Shown in pieces: positions 11,623-23,000 of a DNA stretch of 64,000 bases; within the stretch, counting starts at the first letter, position 1; every line of letters begins with the position of its first letter. Both the position numbers and the translations under genes were made by a program. The stretch is from Allacma fusca. Taxonomy: Eukaryota; Arthropoda; Collembola; Symphypleona; Sminthuridae. The stretch is taken from assembly GCA_947179485.1 (NCBI GenBank), contig OX359250.1, forward strand, positions 15,358,539 through 15,422,538, written 5' to 3'. The notes beneath the pieces were generated by a model. It was not told where the DNA came from. It was given only the letters and a program-made list of their open reading frames with translations, and did no database searches.

Positions 11623-12297
11623 CAGGGTTGGGGTTTTTTTTGGTTTTTTTCAAAAAAACCAAACAACCAGGTTTTTTTGGTTTAAACCTGGTTTAAAATT
11701 AATGGTTTAAAATTTCAGGTGTTTGGTTTATAAACCAAACACCTGAAATTTTAATATTTTCAATCCAAAATGCTTATATTTCGTCGTGCACAAAACTTGT
11801 GCAGTTACTGTGATTTTGTGCAGTCAAACTTTAGTGAAGTAAATAATACTACTAGCTTTTAGTCTTGTACATTTAGAAATTCGGAATCGTTTGTAGAATG
11901 AAAAACGCCAAACTTAAGTTTATGCTGCAAAGTTATCGTTAAAATTATATCAAAATTATTAAATATTTAACACTTTGTGATACTTACTGAGTTTGGGAAA
12001 TAAGTAAATTTGTTCAAATTCACATGTTTTTGTATATTAATGAATGTTTTGGATTGAAAATTTGTTTAAACCAAAAAAACCTGGTTTAAACCAAAAAAAC
12101 CCGGTTTAAACCAAAAAAACCTGGTTGTTTGGTTTTTTTGAAAAAAACCAAAAAAACCCCCAACCCTGGTTTAAACCATTGGTTTTTATAAAAAAACCTT
12201 TTGGTTTAAACCATTGGTTTTTATAAAAAAACCTTTTGGTTTAAACCATGGTTTAAACCATGGTTTAAATCATTTGGTTTAAACCAAACCAACCCTG
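11623..12297. mobile_element. GGTTTAAACC-arm hAT-like fold-back element
   Basis: The ends CAGGGTTGG and CCAACCCTG are of classic hAT form and are flanked by the exact 8-bp duplication ACCTGTAC (11615-11622 and 12298-12305). The arms are repeats of AAACCAGGTTT and GGTTTAAACCAAAAAAACC. The uninterrupted target survives elsewhere in the window (CTGCTACCTGTAAGAGATAA near 17,200), which confirms the insertion point. Confidence 0.92.
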
Positions 12298-12305
12298 ACC
12301 TGTAC

Positions 12306-13115
12306 GGTATAACAAAATCAATTCACTAACTATTTACAAATTGGCAAAATATCAGGAACTGAAAAAAAGTTTCGCTAACTATACTTAGGATTTATGAAGT
12401 TTCATTTTTGACCAATAACATGTGAATTAACAAAAATAGTCCTCCAAATACCTGAGAATTGAGAAACACTTTCTGTCAACTCCATTGATAGCAATCCCAT
12501 AACGTAGTTAATTCCCTTCTGGTAATATTCAGTAACTTGGCAAAACCTTAGCCTGAAATTGTGAAATTCCAGTGTTGCTTAATAACTTCTAAAGTTTCAG
12601 TTCGATTTCAATGAAACCAGTATCAATCCACTCAGAGGGTTCAGTTGGGGTTGTAGTCAACAGTAAACTACATTAATTCGCTTCGTATTAAAAATTCAGC
12701 GACTTTACAAATTGGAAAATTCCAATATTTCTTAATAACTTCTTAAGTACAAGTCTGATTTTAATAAAACCAATATTAAACGATTAAGAGGGAGGAGTTG
12801 AGGTTGCAACCTTCGAAACCTCATTATTAAGTGACCGTGCTTTTTATCACAACGTTGGAATCAATTGCTATTCAGCGTAATGTTAATTTTTTGATAAATT
12901 TCAATACTGCGCAATGTTCATTTTCAGGTAAACTCCTATACAGCACAATGTTAATTTCATGATAAATCCCTATATGACATAATTTTAGTTTTGAGCTAAA
13001 TTCGTAAACTGCAAAATTAATTTTGTGGTTAATCTTTTTTTTCTATCGTTATAAATTTTATTTTATAAGCAACAGGGATTGACAAACACTCAGTACATTC
13101 CCACCATGAGGAGCA
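12306..13115 (+). repeat. Diverged complex repeat with a 33-bp tandem stretch
   Basis: It begins with the continuation of the module cut by the previous insertion (GGTATAACAAAATCAATTCA). Between about 12,867 and 13,035 there are about five degenerate copies of a 33-35-bp unit around ACTGCGCAATGTTAATTTT. The same unit recurs near 39,700-39,820. No gene seen. Confidence 0.55.
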
Positions 13116-13147
13116 CCTTATTACAAAGGTGTCCACCTATCCTATTT

Positions 13148-14002
13148 ATAGGCCTATATATAGGATAAAAATAGGCAGGATGCAAAATCCAAGTAATTAT
13201 AAGTAGTAAAATAGGGTGCACTAATTACAGAATCCCAATGAAATGATGTCATAGGACAATTGTGACCCACTGAGGTCTATATTTTGAAAATTCCTGGAAT
13301 TTTGGACGACGAATAAAGTTAAAATATTTTTGTCATTTCTACGCAGCTGTCCGAAATTGTTTTCCAATTCTCGAATACGTGGCGGAATTCCTTCAAATGT
13401 GTCTTGTGTCATATAGGCATTTATATATTATAATATGTATTTAATAATAATAACATTGCGCAGTATAGCAATTGACCCCAAGATTGCGATAAAAAGTAAG
13501 GTCACTGAATTTTTCCTAAAGGCGGAATAATTAGGTTTATCGATGGTTTTCACTACCCTCTCGTAATCCGTTGGATTTGGTTTTATTGAAATCGGACAGG
13601 TACTTTAGAAATTATTAAGGAAATTGGAATTTTTCCAATTTAGGCTGCGGATTTGTCAATCCGCTGATTTGAATTTTGAATAGAAAGCAAATGCATGAGA
13701 TATATTCATTGTTCCGTACACAACTCTACCCCATAAGTAAGTTGGTGCCAGTGTTATTGAAATCGGGTTGGAACTTTAGGTGCTATTAAGTTATAATGGA
13801 ATTTCTCTAAATTACCCCGTCCGTACATATTTTTATAGTATTTTTGCCTTCTCCCTGTGCATGGTCTAAAGCTGAATATTTTCCGAAAATAAAAAATGTA
13901 AATACAATTTACAATTTACATAGGCCTATATATAGGATAAAAATAGGCAGGATGCAAAATCCAAGTAATTATAAGTAGTAAAATAGGGTGCACTAATTAC
14001 AG
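13148..14002. repeat. 83-bp direct repeats around a 689-bp inverted copy of sequence at 57.3-57.9 kb
   Basis: The 83 bp at 13148-13230 recur, apparently without change, at 13920-14002 (both start ATAGGCCTATATATAGGAT and end CTAATTACAG). The segment between them, 13231-13919, is the reverse complement of about 57,215-57,903, including the stretch that reads MTQDTFEGIPPRIRELENN on the + strand there. The direct repeat belongs to the TATAGGC element arm. Confidence 0.8.
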
Positions 14003-14497
14003 CTAAAATTAATCCTATATTATATGTAGGAGCTGCAAGAGTTCACTTTTTATTTAGGAACAAGGTAGGCAGTTTGCGAAGGTAAAAATAGGTATATTTA
14101 ATAATCTATTGACAAATTTGTCAAGCAATTATTTGATTTAACCTTAAAATAAATCTCAAAAATATTCTTCAAATACGTGACATTTTAGTAGTTTGATTTT
14201 TTTCATGTGTAACGATTGCACGTACATATATAGATGATTTTTAGTTAAAAAAGCCTTTATAGGCTAAAAATAGGTCTTTATAGGCTAAAATATAGGCCTT
14301 TATAGGCTAAAATATAGGCCTTTATAGGCTAAAATATAGGCCTTTATAGGCTAAAATATAGGCAGAAACATTACAGGAGTATATATGTAGGCAAATAGGT
14401 AGGCAATTTATTTTTGATAAATAATGTAGGTTAATATGTAGGGAAGGCAAAGCTGCAAAAAATATGTAGTATTTTAGGTAGGCTAAACCTTTTGGGC

Positions 14498-16401
14498 TAG
14501 TGCCCCGCATGGGTACAAAAATGTTGTACCTGGACCTGAACCTGTACCTGAATCATGGGTACATGGATTTTTTGAACCTATACCCGTACCTGTACCTGAA
14601 TACCTGGGTTCAATTTTCCTGAACCTGTACCTGTACTCAAACTAAATCAGGAGTACCTGTACCTGAAAAGTACCCGTACCCAAAAAGTACCCAAAAAAGT
14701 ACCTGTACCCGGGTATATTTTAAAAGTACCTGAACCTACCCGGGTATTTTCCATTGTACTAATTTAAAGGATTACCAAATATTTTACACGAAATAAAAAA
14801 TTTAAATATCTGCGACCAAGACATTTTGACTTAATAAATTTATTTATTAGATTACATATATTTTTATTATTTATTCTTCGAAAGAATGACTAAGTACTGG
14901 AATTATCAGTGGCTATAAATGATTACATAAAGGTTGAAAAGTATAATAGATAACAAAATCTACGATATAAATAAGTTCAATGCAACAATACAAATGCAGT
15001 GTAATATTTTCTAAACGTTCAATAATGGCGAGAAATTAAACGATTAAGAATTTGTTTTGCACCCTGCAATTGCTTTTGCAATGGAAAACATTTTTTAGAT
15101 TCAAACTCCTCAGATTTTAACTTCAGCCAAGCTTTGAAACAAAAACATTTCCTACCGTAACTCCAAACTTATATAAGCGTTTATGCGTCAGAAGTAGTGC
15201 TCCGCATGGGTACAAAAATGTTGTACCTGTACCTGAACCTGTACCTGAATCATGGGTGCATGGATTTTTTGAACCTATACCCGTACCTGTACCTGAATAC
15301 CCGGGTTCAATTTTCCTGAACCTGTACCTGTACTCAAACCAAATCAGGAGTACCTGTACCTGAAAAGTACCTGTACCCAAAAAGTACCTGTACCCAAAAA
15401 GTACCCAAAAAAGTACCTGTACCCGGGTATTTTCCATTGTACAAATTTAAAGGATTACCAAATATTTTATACGAAATAAAAAATTAAAATATCTGCGACC
15501 AAGGCATTTTGACTCAATAAATTTATTTATCAGATTAGATATATTTTGATTATTTATTCTTCTAAAGAATGACTAAGTACTGGAATTATCAGTGGCTAAA
15601 AATGATTACATAAAGGTTAAAAAGGATAATAGGTAGCAAAATCTACGACATAAATAAGTTCAATCCAACAATACAAATGCAGTGTAATATTTTCTAAACG
15701 TTCAATAATGGCGAGAAATTGAACGACTAAGAATTTGTTTTGCCCCCTGCAATTGCTTTTGCAATGGAAAACATTTTTTTAGATTCAAACTCCTCAGATT
15801 TTAACTTCAGCCAAGCTTTGAAACAAAAACATTTCCTACCGTAACTCCACTCTTATATAAGCGTTTATGTGTCAGAAGATCTGGGCCATAGGAGAAGGCT
15901 CGCTCAATCTTAGATCTCTGTTCTTTAGCAGTTCCAGGAACTGATAAAAAATCTCTGGTCATTCCAGCTAATGCTGGGTAACTAGCCACGTGTTCCTATA
16001 CGGTGGAATTAGTTTTCCTGACTGAGCTTATACGTATAAATTTTAACGTAAAATGTTTCAAGGTCAAAAATTCGGAGGAGTTTTTAAAGCTCAACAACAC
16101 CTTTACAGGCGTTACTTGGAAATTATTATTGACTGAAAAGTACCTGAAAGTTCAGGTATTTTACATTCAGGTTCAGGTACTTACCCAGTGCGTACCCGTA
16201 CCTGATGGGTTTATACCCAAAAGATTACTTTCTGTACCTGTACCCATACCTGAACCTGAACCTGAATTTTCAGGTATCTAACGACTGAACCTGAACCTGT
16301 ACCCAAATTGGATGGGTACAAGAAGTATGTACCTGATACGTACCTGTACCTGAACCTGTACCCAAATACCCGGGTAAAACCTGTACCCATGAGGGGCACT
16401 A
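14498..16401. mobile_element. GTACCTG-arm hAT-like fold-back element, self-nested
   Basis: The ends TAGTGCCCCGCATGGGTAC and the complement of GTACCCATGAGGGGCACTA match at 18 of 19 positions, flanked by the exact duplication TTTTGGGC (14490-14497 and 16402-16409). The arms are GTACCTGTACCTGAACCTG arrays. The first 697 bp (14498-15194) is repeated as 15195-15878, and the second copy starts exactly at a terminal TAGTG right after the 8-mer GTCAGAAG. The rest (15879-16401) is a single right half. Confidence 0.88.
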
Positions 16402-16424
16402 TTTTGGGCACCTTTGCCTTATTA

Positions 16425-16810
16425 ACTTAATTTCTCAATTTAAAGACTATTCTTATTTTTTTATCTGCCACAGCTTCTCATTTTAAGTAAAATCTTGGTT
16501 TTCTTGTAGAGAGTGAGAGAGGTAATTGACTTTATATTAAATATTATTTTTAGGTATTAATATTAATAAGTAATCATGAACAATGGGAAGCCAACTACGT
16601 GAGCATCGAGTCCCTCCTGTCCAACCTAAATTTTCCAATGTTAAATAATAAAACAAAATTTCTTTTTCGAAAGTCGTTTAGATGAATGACATGCATTTAT
16701 GGCATGCATTCATCATAAGTGGTTTTAGTTCAAATACTGACTACTTTTGATAATCAATGGTTTCTTGGCTTCAGGTTAAAAATTAGGTATCACAGATGTT
16801 TCCTGACTTC
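16425..16810 (+). repeat. Non-coding complex-repeat spacer
   Basis: No gene and no element ends seen. A short direct pair (GACATGCATTTATGGCATGCATTCATC) lies near 16,688. Confidence 0.35.
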
Positions 16811-17125
16811 AAATTGACCAATGTTGACCAATCTAAGGCCAACAAAATAATTGTGACTAATGTTGACCAATCTAAGGCCAAATAATTCATTGCGACCAAT
16901 GTTGAACAATCTAAGGCCGAAAAAATAATTGTGACCAATGTTGACCATTCTGAGGCCAAAAAACAACTGTGACAAATATTGACCATTCTGAGGCCAAAAA
17001 ACAACTGCGACCAATATTGACCATTCTAAGTAAAACAAATTGTGATCAATATTGACCATTCTGAGGCCAAAGAAATTGTTGTGACCAATATTGACCATTC
17101 TAAGCCAAAAAACAACTGTGACAAT
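16811..17125. repeat. 38-39-bp minisatellite, about eight copies
   Basis: The phrase TTGACCAATCTAAGGCC or TTGACCATTCTGAGGCC begins at 16824, 16863, 16902, 16941, 16979, 17017, 17052 and 17091, so the spacing is 39, 39, 39, 38, 38, 35 and 39 bp. Because 39 is a multiple of 3, open frames of a 13-residue repeat appear on the minus strand. They lack any other sign of being genes. Confidence 0.9.
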
Positions 17126-18132
17126 CAGAAAATGAGCCAAAATTGTAACTTAATATTTTTAACTTCAATAATTATTTAATTTAAAAACAATTTTGACCTG
17201 CTACCTGTAAGAGATAACAAAATGAATTTAAGAATTGGCAAAATATCAGGAACTGAAAAAACGTTTCTCTAACTATACTCAGGATTTATGAAGTTTCATT
17301 TTTTACCAATAATATGTTAATTACCAAACATATTCTTTCATTTCAATCATTTCAATTCCTAACATAATTTTATTTCAGAAAAATTGATTGAACACGTATT
17401 TAAAACACGATAGTACAGTAAATCAAACCCTACATAAGTATTCAGTAGATCCGTAAGTCCAGTAAATCAAATCTGGCTAAGCTCACAAATGACACACGTT
17501 GGGTGGAAGCCGAAAATATTTATTAATCCAATAAAATAAGCCTAGCTGAAGTTCGATATAGTTAATTTATAAAAATAGGCAAAATTTAAATTACAACCTC
17601 AAACACCCGCTTTGCCAGAAGGATTACGGTTTTTTGAAAATGCAAAATTTATTCAAACTAAAATGACTTACAATTAGCTGGGTGGTGACTTCCGGTGCAA
17701 GAGCTTCAGACGTGTCCTGTTCCTGGTCTCTGCATTTAATTCGTACGATCAACTAAACGTTTCCAACACAACACTGATTATGAGACAGTCTTTCGAAGGA
17801 ACGATCGCCAGCTACACTTTGGCTCCACATAAAAAAGTAAACTGAGACTCCACGGTTAAAACGTATCTTCGAGTAGAAAAAGTGAAAGGTTTTGGTTAAC
17901 GTTTTGGGACATATGTATCTCAAGCGTCCATGCGTTCTACTCATGCGTGACAACTGTAGCATATGCATATTCTGCAATTGAATCTGCCGGAAGCAAAAAT
18001 GATTTTTCTTGAGAGTACAGCACCCTGGACATATCCTGCCTTAGGCTTTAATGAAGGGGGTTTTTCACCTGCTTGGAGAGTGTGTATAGTCCTTTGAGCT
18101 CACAATTAGTTTGCCCTAAATTTAACTTTATG
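17126..18132 (+). repeat. Diverged complex repeat containing G module copy 1
   Basis: The first half carries CTATACTCAGGATTTATGAAG, AACACGATA and CCGTAAGTCCAGTAAATCAAA phrases shared with 23.3, 53.5, 54.0 and 59.7 kb. The G module (about 17,664-18,110) begins CTTACAATTAGCTGGGTGG and contains CTTCCGGTGCAAGAGCTTCA. It ends with a segment that reads STAPWTYPALGFNEGGFSP in one + frame. Other copies are at 20.4, 56.1 and 59.9 kb, and half copies at 43.8 and 24.15 kb. Confidence 0.6.
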
Positions 18133-18139
18133 CATTTAA

Positions 18140-18364
18140 AATAATAGAATCCATTTCTTTGGTTTACGTGGTTCATTTTATTAAACAAGCTAAATTATAT
18201 GCAAGCTTTCGACATCTAACAGACTGTCATCCTCAGGCACTAACAAGCAAGTGGTAGAAAAATTTGCAATTCGAGAAAAATACATATTTTTTAAAAATCA
18301 ATTTTCTAGGAATAAACTTTTTTAAGAATTAGTTATAATTTTCTGAATTAAAGGAAATTATATA
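18140..18364 (-). mobile_element. Small insertion carrying a hammerhead-core-like motif (Penelope/retrozyme-like?)
   Basis: It interrupts a repeat whose uninterrupted form is seen near 57,100 (AACTTTATATATTTAATTTG). The flanks share CATTTAA (18133-18139 and 18365-18371), or ten bases with one mismatch. On the minus strand, 18236 to 18207 reads CTGAGGA, a 5'-GACA/TGTC-3' closed hairpin, then GAAA, matching the CUGANGA...GAAA core arrangement of hammerhead ribozymes. A cleavage site and helix I could not be established. Confidence 0.4.
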
Positions 18365-18371
18365 CATTTAA

Positions 18372-19282
18372 TTTGCATTTTTGAATTCACGAGGCTGAAT
18401 TTGTATTTTCAGACTAAATCTTGTTCTTTTTCTGAATTTATCGCAACTATGGATGGATCGTTTGGAAGTGCAATAAATTTTATTTCCATTTTTTATTTTC
18501 GGAAAATATTCAGATTTAGACCATGTACAGGGCGAAGGCAAAAATTCTGTAAAAATATTTACGGACGGGCAAATAAGTAATTGACCAACTTTCTAATAAT
18601 TCACACAAAATTTTACCAATTATTTGTGAACTGACCAAAATATTTCTCCTGATATATGTCGCCCCGTTTAACCCTATGCTTAAGCAACTTACCTACACTG
18701 TAGCCGTGAGACGTATTGCAGCTAAAGAAAAAATATTTGAAACGCATTCTTCAAGATCGGGAAAAAGAAAACTAGTTCCAAGAAGTGTATTTAGTAACTT
18801 AATATTTTCAACTTCAATAACTATTTAATTTTTAAAAAATTTTGGCCTTCTAACTGCAGGAGATAACACAGTCAATTCGGTAACTATTTAAAAATCGCCA
18901 AAATATCAAGAACTGAAAAAAGTTTTGCCAACTTTACTCAGAAATTATGAACTTTCATTTTTGACCAATACCACATGAATTAACAAAAATATTCTTCCAA
19001 GTCCCTGAGAATTGAGAAAAACTTTCTGCCAACTCCGTTGATAGGTAAAGCTAATCTTATCACCTCGTTAGTTCCCCTTGTGGGAAAAGTCAGTGACTTG
19101 GCAAAACCTCAACCTAAAATTGCGTCATTCCGGTGTTTCTTAATAACTTCTAAAGTCGTCTGATTTTAATGAAACCAATATTAATTGATTAAGAGAGATG
19201 AGTTGAGGTGGCAAGCACCATAAACCTCATTATTCCCCTTGTGGAATAAATGCAGTGACCTTGCTCTTGATCACGTCGGGAT
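18372..19282 (+). repeat. Diverged complex repeat with V module
   Basis: It contains CCATGTACAGGGCGAAGGCAA (also near 21,160, 51,825 and 57,270). The V module follows at about 18,655-18,800 with small deletions (GTAGCCGTGAGACGTATTGC), then the AACTGAAAAAAGTTTTGCCAA series. No gene. Confidence 0.5.
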
Positions 19283-19430
19283 TAGGGGTGAGTATAACGA
19301 GACAACGAGACGAGAATCTCATTTATCTCGCTCTTTATTCATCAACGAGACAGTACGAGACATCTCGCTTTATTTAACGAGAATATCGTTTGCAATTAAA
19401 TCTTGTTGAAGCCCATATCAAACTGAAAAA
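19283..19430. mobile_element. TCTCGTT-arm element, left-end fragment
   Basis: It starts TAGGGGTGAGTATAACGAGA and follows the complete element at 55054 almost base for base to ATATCAAACTGAAAAA, then returns to background sequence. The right half and right flank are missing. Confidence 0.75.
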
Positions 19431-19749
19431 CCTCTGTGCAAACAGACGTCAATTTTCTGACCAGAAAATGTCTAACAAACACCGCATTTTCTGAGAAACA
19501 ATTTGTGTCAATAAAAAATATACGAAGCAATTAAAAGATATTAAAAACCCGGACTTTGCTTTATGTTTATGGACCCTGTGTCCTCAATAATTGACCCGAT
19601 AATTTTAGTTGTTACAAAGAAAATATTTTGTAAATCACTCCACTGTATGTGGGCTACGGCGGAACGACAAAGGATTATTAACACACTGTACCCGGTGCCT
19701 GAAAACAATTTGCTCTCCCGCTATTCCTTAGAAGGTACGATGGTAAATA
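19431..19749 (+). repeat. Diverged complex repeat
   Basis: It carries CAAACAGACGTCAATTTTCTG and ATGTGGGCTACGGCGG, which recur at 24,640-24,870. No gene. The right end is the target of the next palindrome. Confidence 0.45.
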
Positions 19750-20050
19750 TATCGTCGCTGAAGAGGCAAAATGGAATAGATGCATCAAGTTTTAAAAGCA
19801 ATATGGTCTACTTACAATTTTGTCTAAAAGCAAAATGGTCTACATACAATTTCGCTTTAAAGCAGAATTGCCATTATGAAAGTATACCCGCATGTAGACC
19901 ATTTTGCTTTTAGTGAAAACTGCAGGTAGTTCTTTTTGCTTTCAGGAAAGCTTGCAACTATTCCGTTTTGCCTTTAAGGAAAAAGGCATGTAGACCATTT
20001 TGCTTCTAGTCGAAATTGCACTTAGTCCATTTGGCCTCTTCAGCGACGAT
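19750..20050. mobile_element. AAAATGGTC palindromic element, copy 1
   Basis: The ends TATCGTCGCTGAAGAGGCAA and its near-perfect complement at the right edge are flanked by TA on both sides, compatible with a Tc1/mariner-type TA duplication. The interior repeats GCAAAATGGTCTAC in both senses at least six times. An uninterrupted relative of the target is seen near 24,935 (GGTAAATATATATTGG). No transposase. Confidence 0.7.
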
Positions 20051-23000
20051 ATACAGGATACTCAGAAAACTGTCTTCCAGTCTTTAAAGCATTTTTTACT
20101 ATCCAAGTAATTCAAAGATTTTAGATATACAGAAATCAGGGAAATGAAGTAGCGCCATTTTCGGAAAAATTTTTGAATGTTTAGGAAATTTTGCGCAAAT
20201 TTTAAAACAACAATTTAGACAATTATTTATGAATAGTCAAACCTGTAAATATAAAAATTGTACTAAAATCCTGGAATTAAAAAAAAAACAATTTGCCAAC
20301 GGCGTAGGAATTCCAAAAATTTTGAAAGTTTTTGAATTGTCGCTGAATTTCTAAAATGGTTTTCTGAAAATGCGAAATTTACTAAAAACGAATAAGACTT
20401 ACAATTAGCTGGGTGGTGACTTCCGGTGCAAGAGCTTCAGACGTGTCCTGTTCCTGGTCTCTGCATTTAATTCGTACGATCAACTATAAACGTTTCCAAC
20501 ACAACACTGAGGCAATCTTCAGAAGGAACGATCGACAGCTACACTTTGGCTCCAGATGGAAAAGTAAACAGACTCCACGGTTACCGTATCTTTGAGTGGA
20601 AAAAGTGAAACAGTACTTAAAGTTTTGGGACCAATTTAAAGCGTCCATACGTTCTACTCACGCATGACATCTGAAGCCTTAATTCATCTTCCACCTTTGA
20701 GCATTCCAGAAGCACAAGTGATTATTTTTCGAGACATATCCTGCCTTAGGCTTTAATGAAGTCGGTTTTTCAGCTGCTTGGAGGGTGTGTATTTACCATA
20801 ATAATATTTATTCATTTTTTTAAAATTCCAACTACATATACCTCAATTGAACAAATTTCGAAAATATTCAGGCAGAAAATAAGTAATTAATTTGGATGAC
20901 AGATTCATAATTAAAATGGTATAATTGTTCTCATGACTTAAAATTCACGCCATTCGGTAACAAATGGGTCTTATAACTTAAGTCTGGCCTTAATTCCAAT
21001 TTATATATTTACGTTCAATTTTTGGATTTATGAGTTTTACATTGAATTTTCTGAATACATTTTACCTTTTCCGGACTTTGTCGAAACTACTCAATGTCTT
21101 GCTTGAAAGTCAATTAATTTTATTTCCATTTCGTATTTTTGGACAATATTCAACTTTTGACCATGTGTAGGCAGAAGGCGAAAATGGTTTTAAAAATATT
21201 TACGAACTGGCAAATAAATAATTGGCCAACCTTCTAATAATTCACACAAAATTTGGCCAATAATTTGGGAACTTCCTCGAAACTGATTAAAATGTTCTGT
21301 CAAGTCTTTACGCGCAGTCAAAACATTTGGTCAGGTAGTTACGGATTAATATTTATCAGAATACGTTTATACGCTCGTAACAAATTGTATTTTTTGGGGA
21401 GATGTTTGAGTACTCTTTACGTTGAGAATGCCCGGCGGTTACCAGGAGCGAAATTCAAGAATGAGGAGCGCAAAGGAAGAAAATGTGGAGGAGACAAAGA
21501 TTTCTGATGATTTTATGTTGGAAGACAGGGCCGGGATAAAAATATTCGTGAGCACTGGGATTTCCGAAAATTTCCTTGGGATTCATTTTTAGCAAATGTC
21601 AACTCCGTCTCAAATATTCTGACTACAACATTCAAAAATATGAGAAAAGTTAGGAATTATTTCCATAGGTTGTACCTTAGCCGGTATTTACACACAGTGA
21701 AAACGTTTCGTCAGGTGATTCCGGATTAATGCTTTTAAGAATGTGCTTACACACCTGTTCCAAATTATAATTTTGGGGAGATATTTGATTTTTACGTTAA
21801 GAATACCCGGGGGGACAAGGACCATTCGATAATGTGTAGCGCAAAATCCCTCAACTTCGCTGAGTTGACCTACTATCTCAGATTGGAAACAATTTAGGCC
21901 ATGTATTTAGGATTGGAAAACAAGTTTTATACAACAACCAGCCATTGACGAAAATATTTACCAACATTTTAGGAATTGAGGAAACATTTTGGCCAACTAG
22001 CTTACATTTGAAATAAAAATATTTGAGAATAATTTACACTTTTTGTTAATAAGATTTTCAAAATTTTGAACCCCAATTTTTGAAAAACCAAAATGCCGAC
22101 TAATAAAAAATGAAAGAAGCTGTCAGAAGATTGAAAAAAATACTGGGACCAAATTGTGACAAAACTGTAGTTCGGTTTTAACCTTTTTCTGGTTACATAG
22201 TGCTTCACCATTTTGCGGTCTGTGTAAACTATTGGACGCAACGATATCATGTTCTACTCGTTTAAAAGCCCGTGAAATGGATTACAAATGAGCGTCAAAT
22301 GTTTCTTTTATTTTAAAATCTCAGTAAAGGTTCAAAGCCATTTTCAGATTTTTAAAAAAGAGGGCCAATTGAGATCATTTTCAATATCTAGCATCAATTT
22401 TAAGCACACATGCCACTGCGTCCCTCTCATTAAACTTCACAAATGAGTCACACCTTTATAAACAGAGGTCAATTTTCTGATCAGAAAATTTTAAAACATT
22501 TGTGTAATAAAATTTGGAACTTGCACAACATTTCAATGGCATTCAAAAGACCACAATAATTATTTGAGATCATTTGTTAATTTAAGTTTTTACTGTCGGT
22601 TTATAAGGTTTTTCGGTGTTAAACTTTCTCCTGTTAAATGTTTCACCCTTTTGCGGTATGTGTCTAAAACTTCAAGGACACAACGATCTCATGTTCTACT
22701 CGTTTGAAAACTCGTGAAATATCCTACAAATGAGTGTCAAATTTTTAATTTATTTTAAAATTTGAGTACACGTTCAATCCCATTTAAAATTTCAGTTTAT
22801 TCATAAAATTCCTGAAAATTTCGACAACTACAGAGGAATTGTCAAACCTGTCAATTTAAAATTGGAAAATACTCCGGGAATGAAAAAAACAATTTGCCAA
22901 CTGCTCAATAATTAAGTAACCCCGGAATCAATTCCCATTTTAAAATGCGTTTAAAATTCTCCATGTAGAATAAATTCTATAAATCTCCTGATAGATATCG

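Larger units (their letters stand above)
13124..16416. mobile_element. TATAGGC-arm hAT-like fold-back element, copy 1 (host of two insertions)
   Basis: The left end is CAAAGGTGTCCACC, and the right end GGGCACCTTTG is its imperfect complement. It is flanked by the exact duplication CCTTATTA (13116-13123 and 16417-16424). The arms carry CCTATTTATAGGCC and AGGCTAAAATATAGGCC words, including a 22-23-bp tandem run at about 14,270-14,360. It is split by the GTACCTG element (14498-16401), which landed 15 bp from its right tip, and by a 689-bp foreign segment between 83-bp direct repeats. Confidence 0.85.

Noticed and set aside
16783..17140. Minus-strand leucine-rich-like repeat protein
   Set aside because: It is explained by the 39-bp minisatellite, whose period is a multiple of three. 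Two frames are open side by side.
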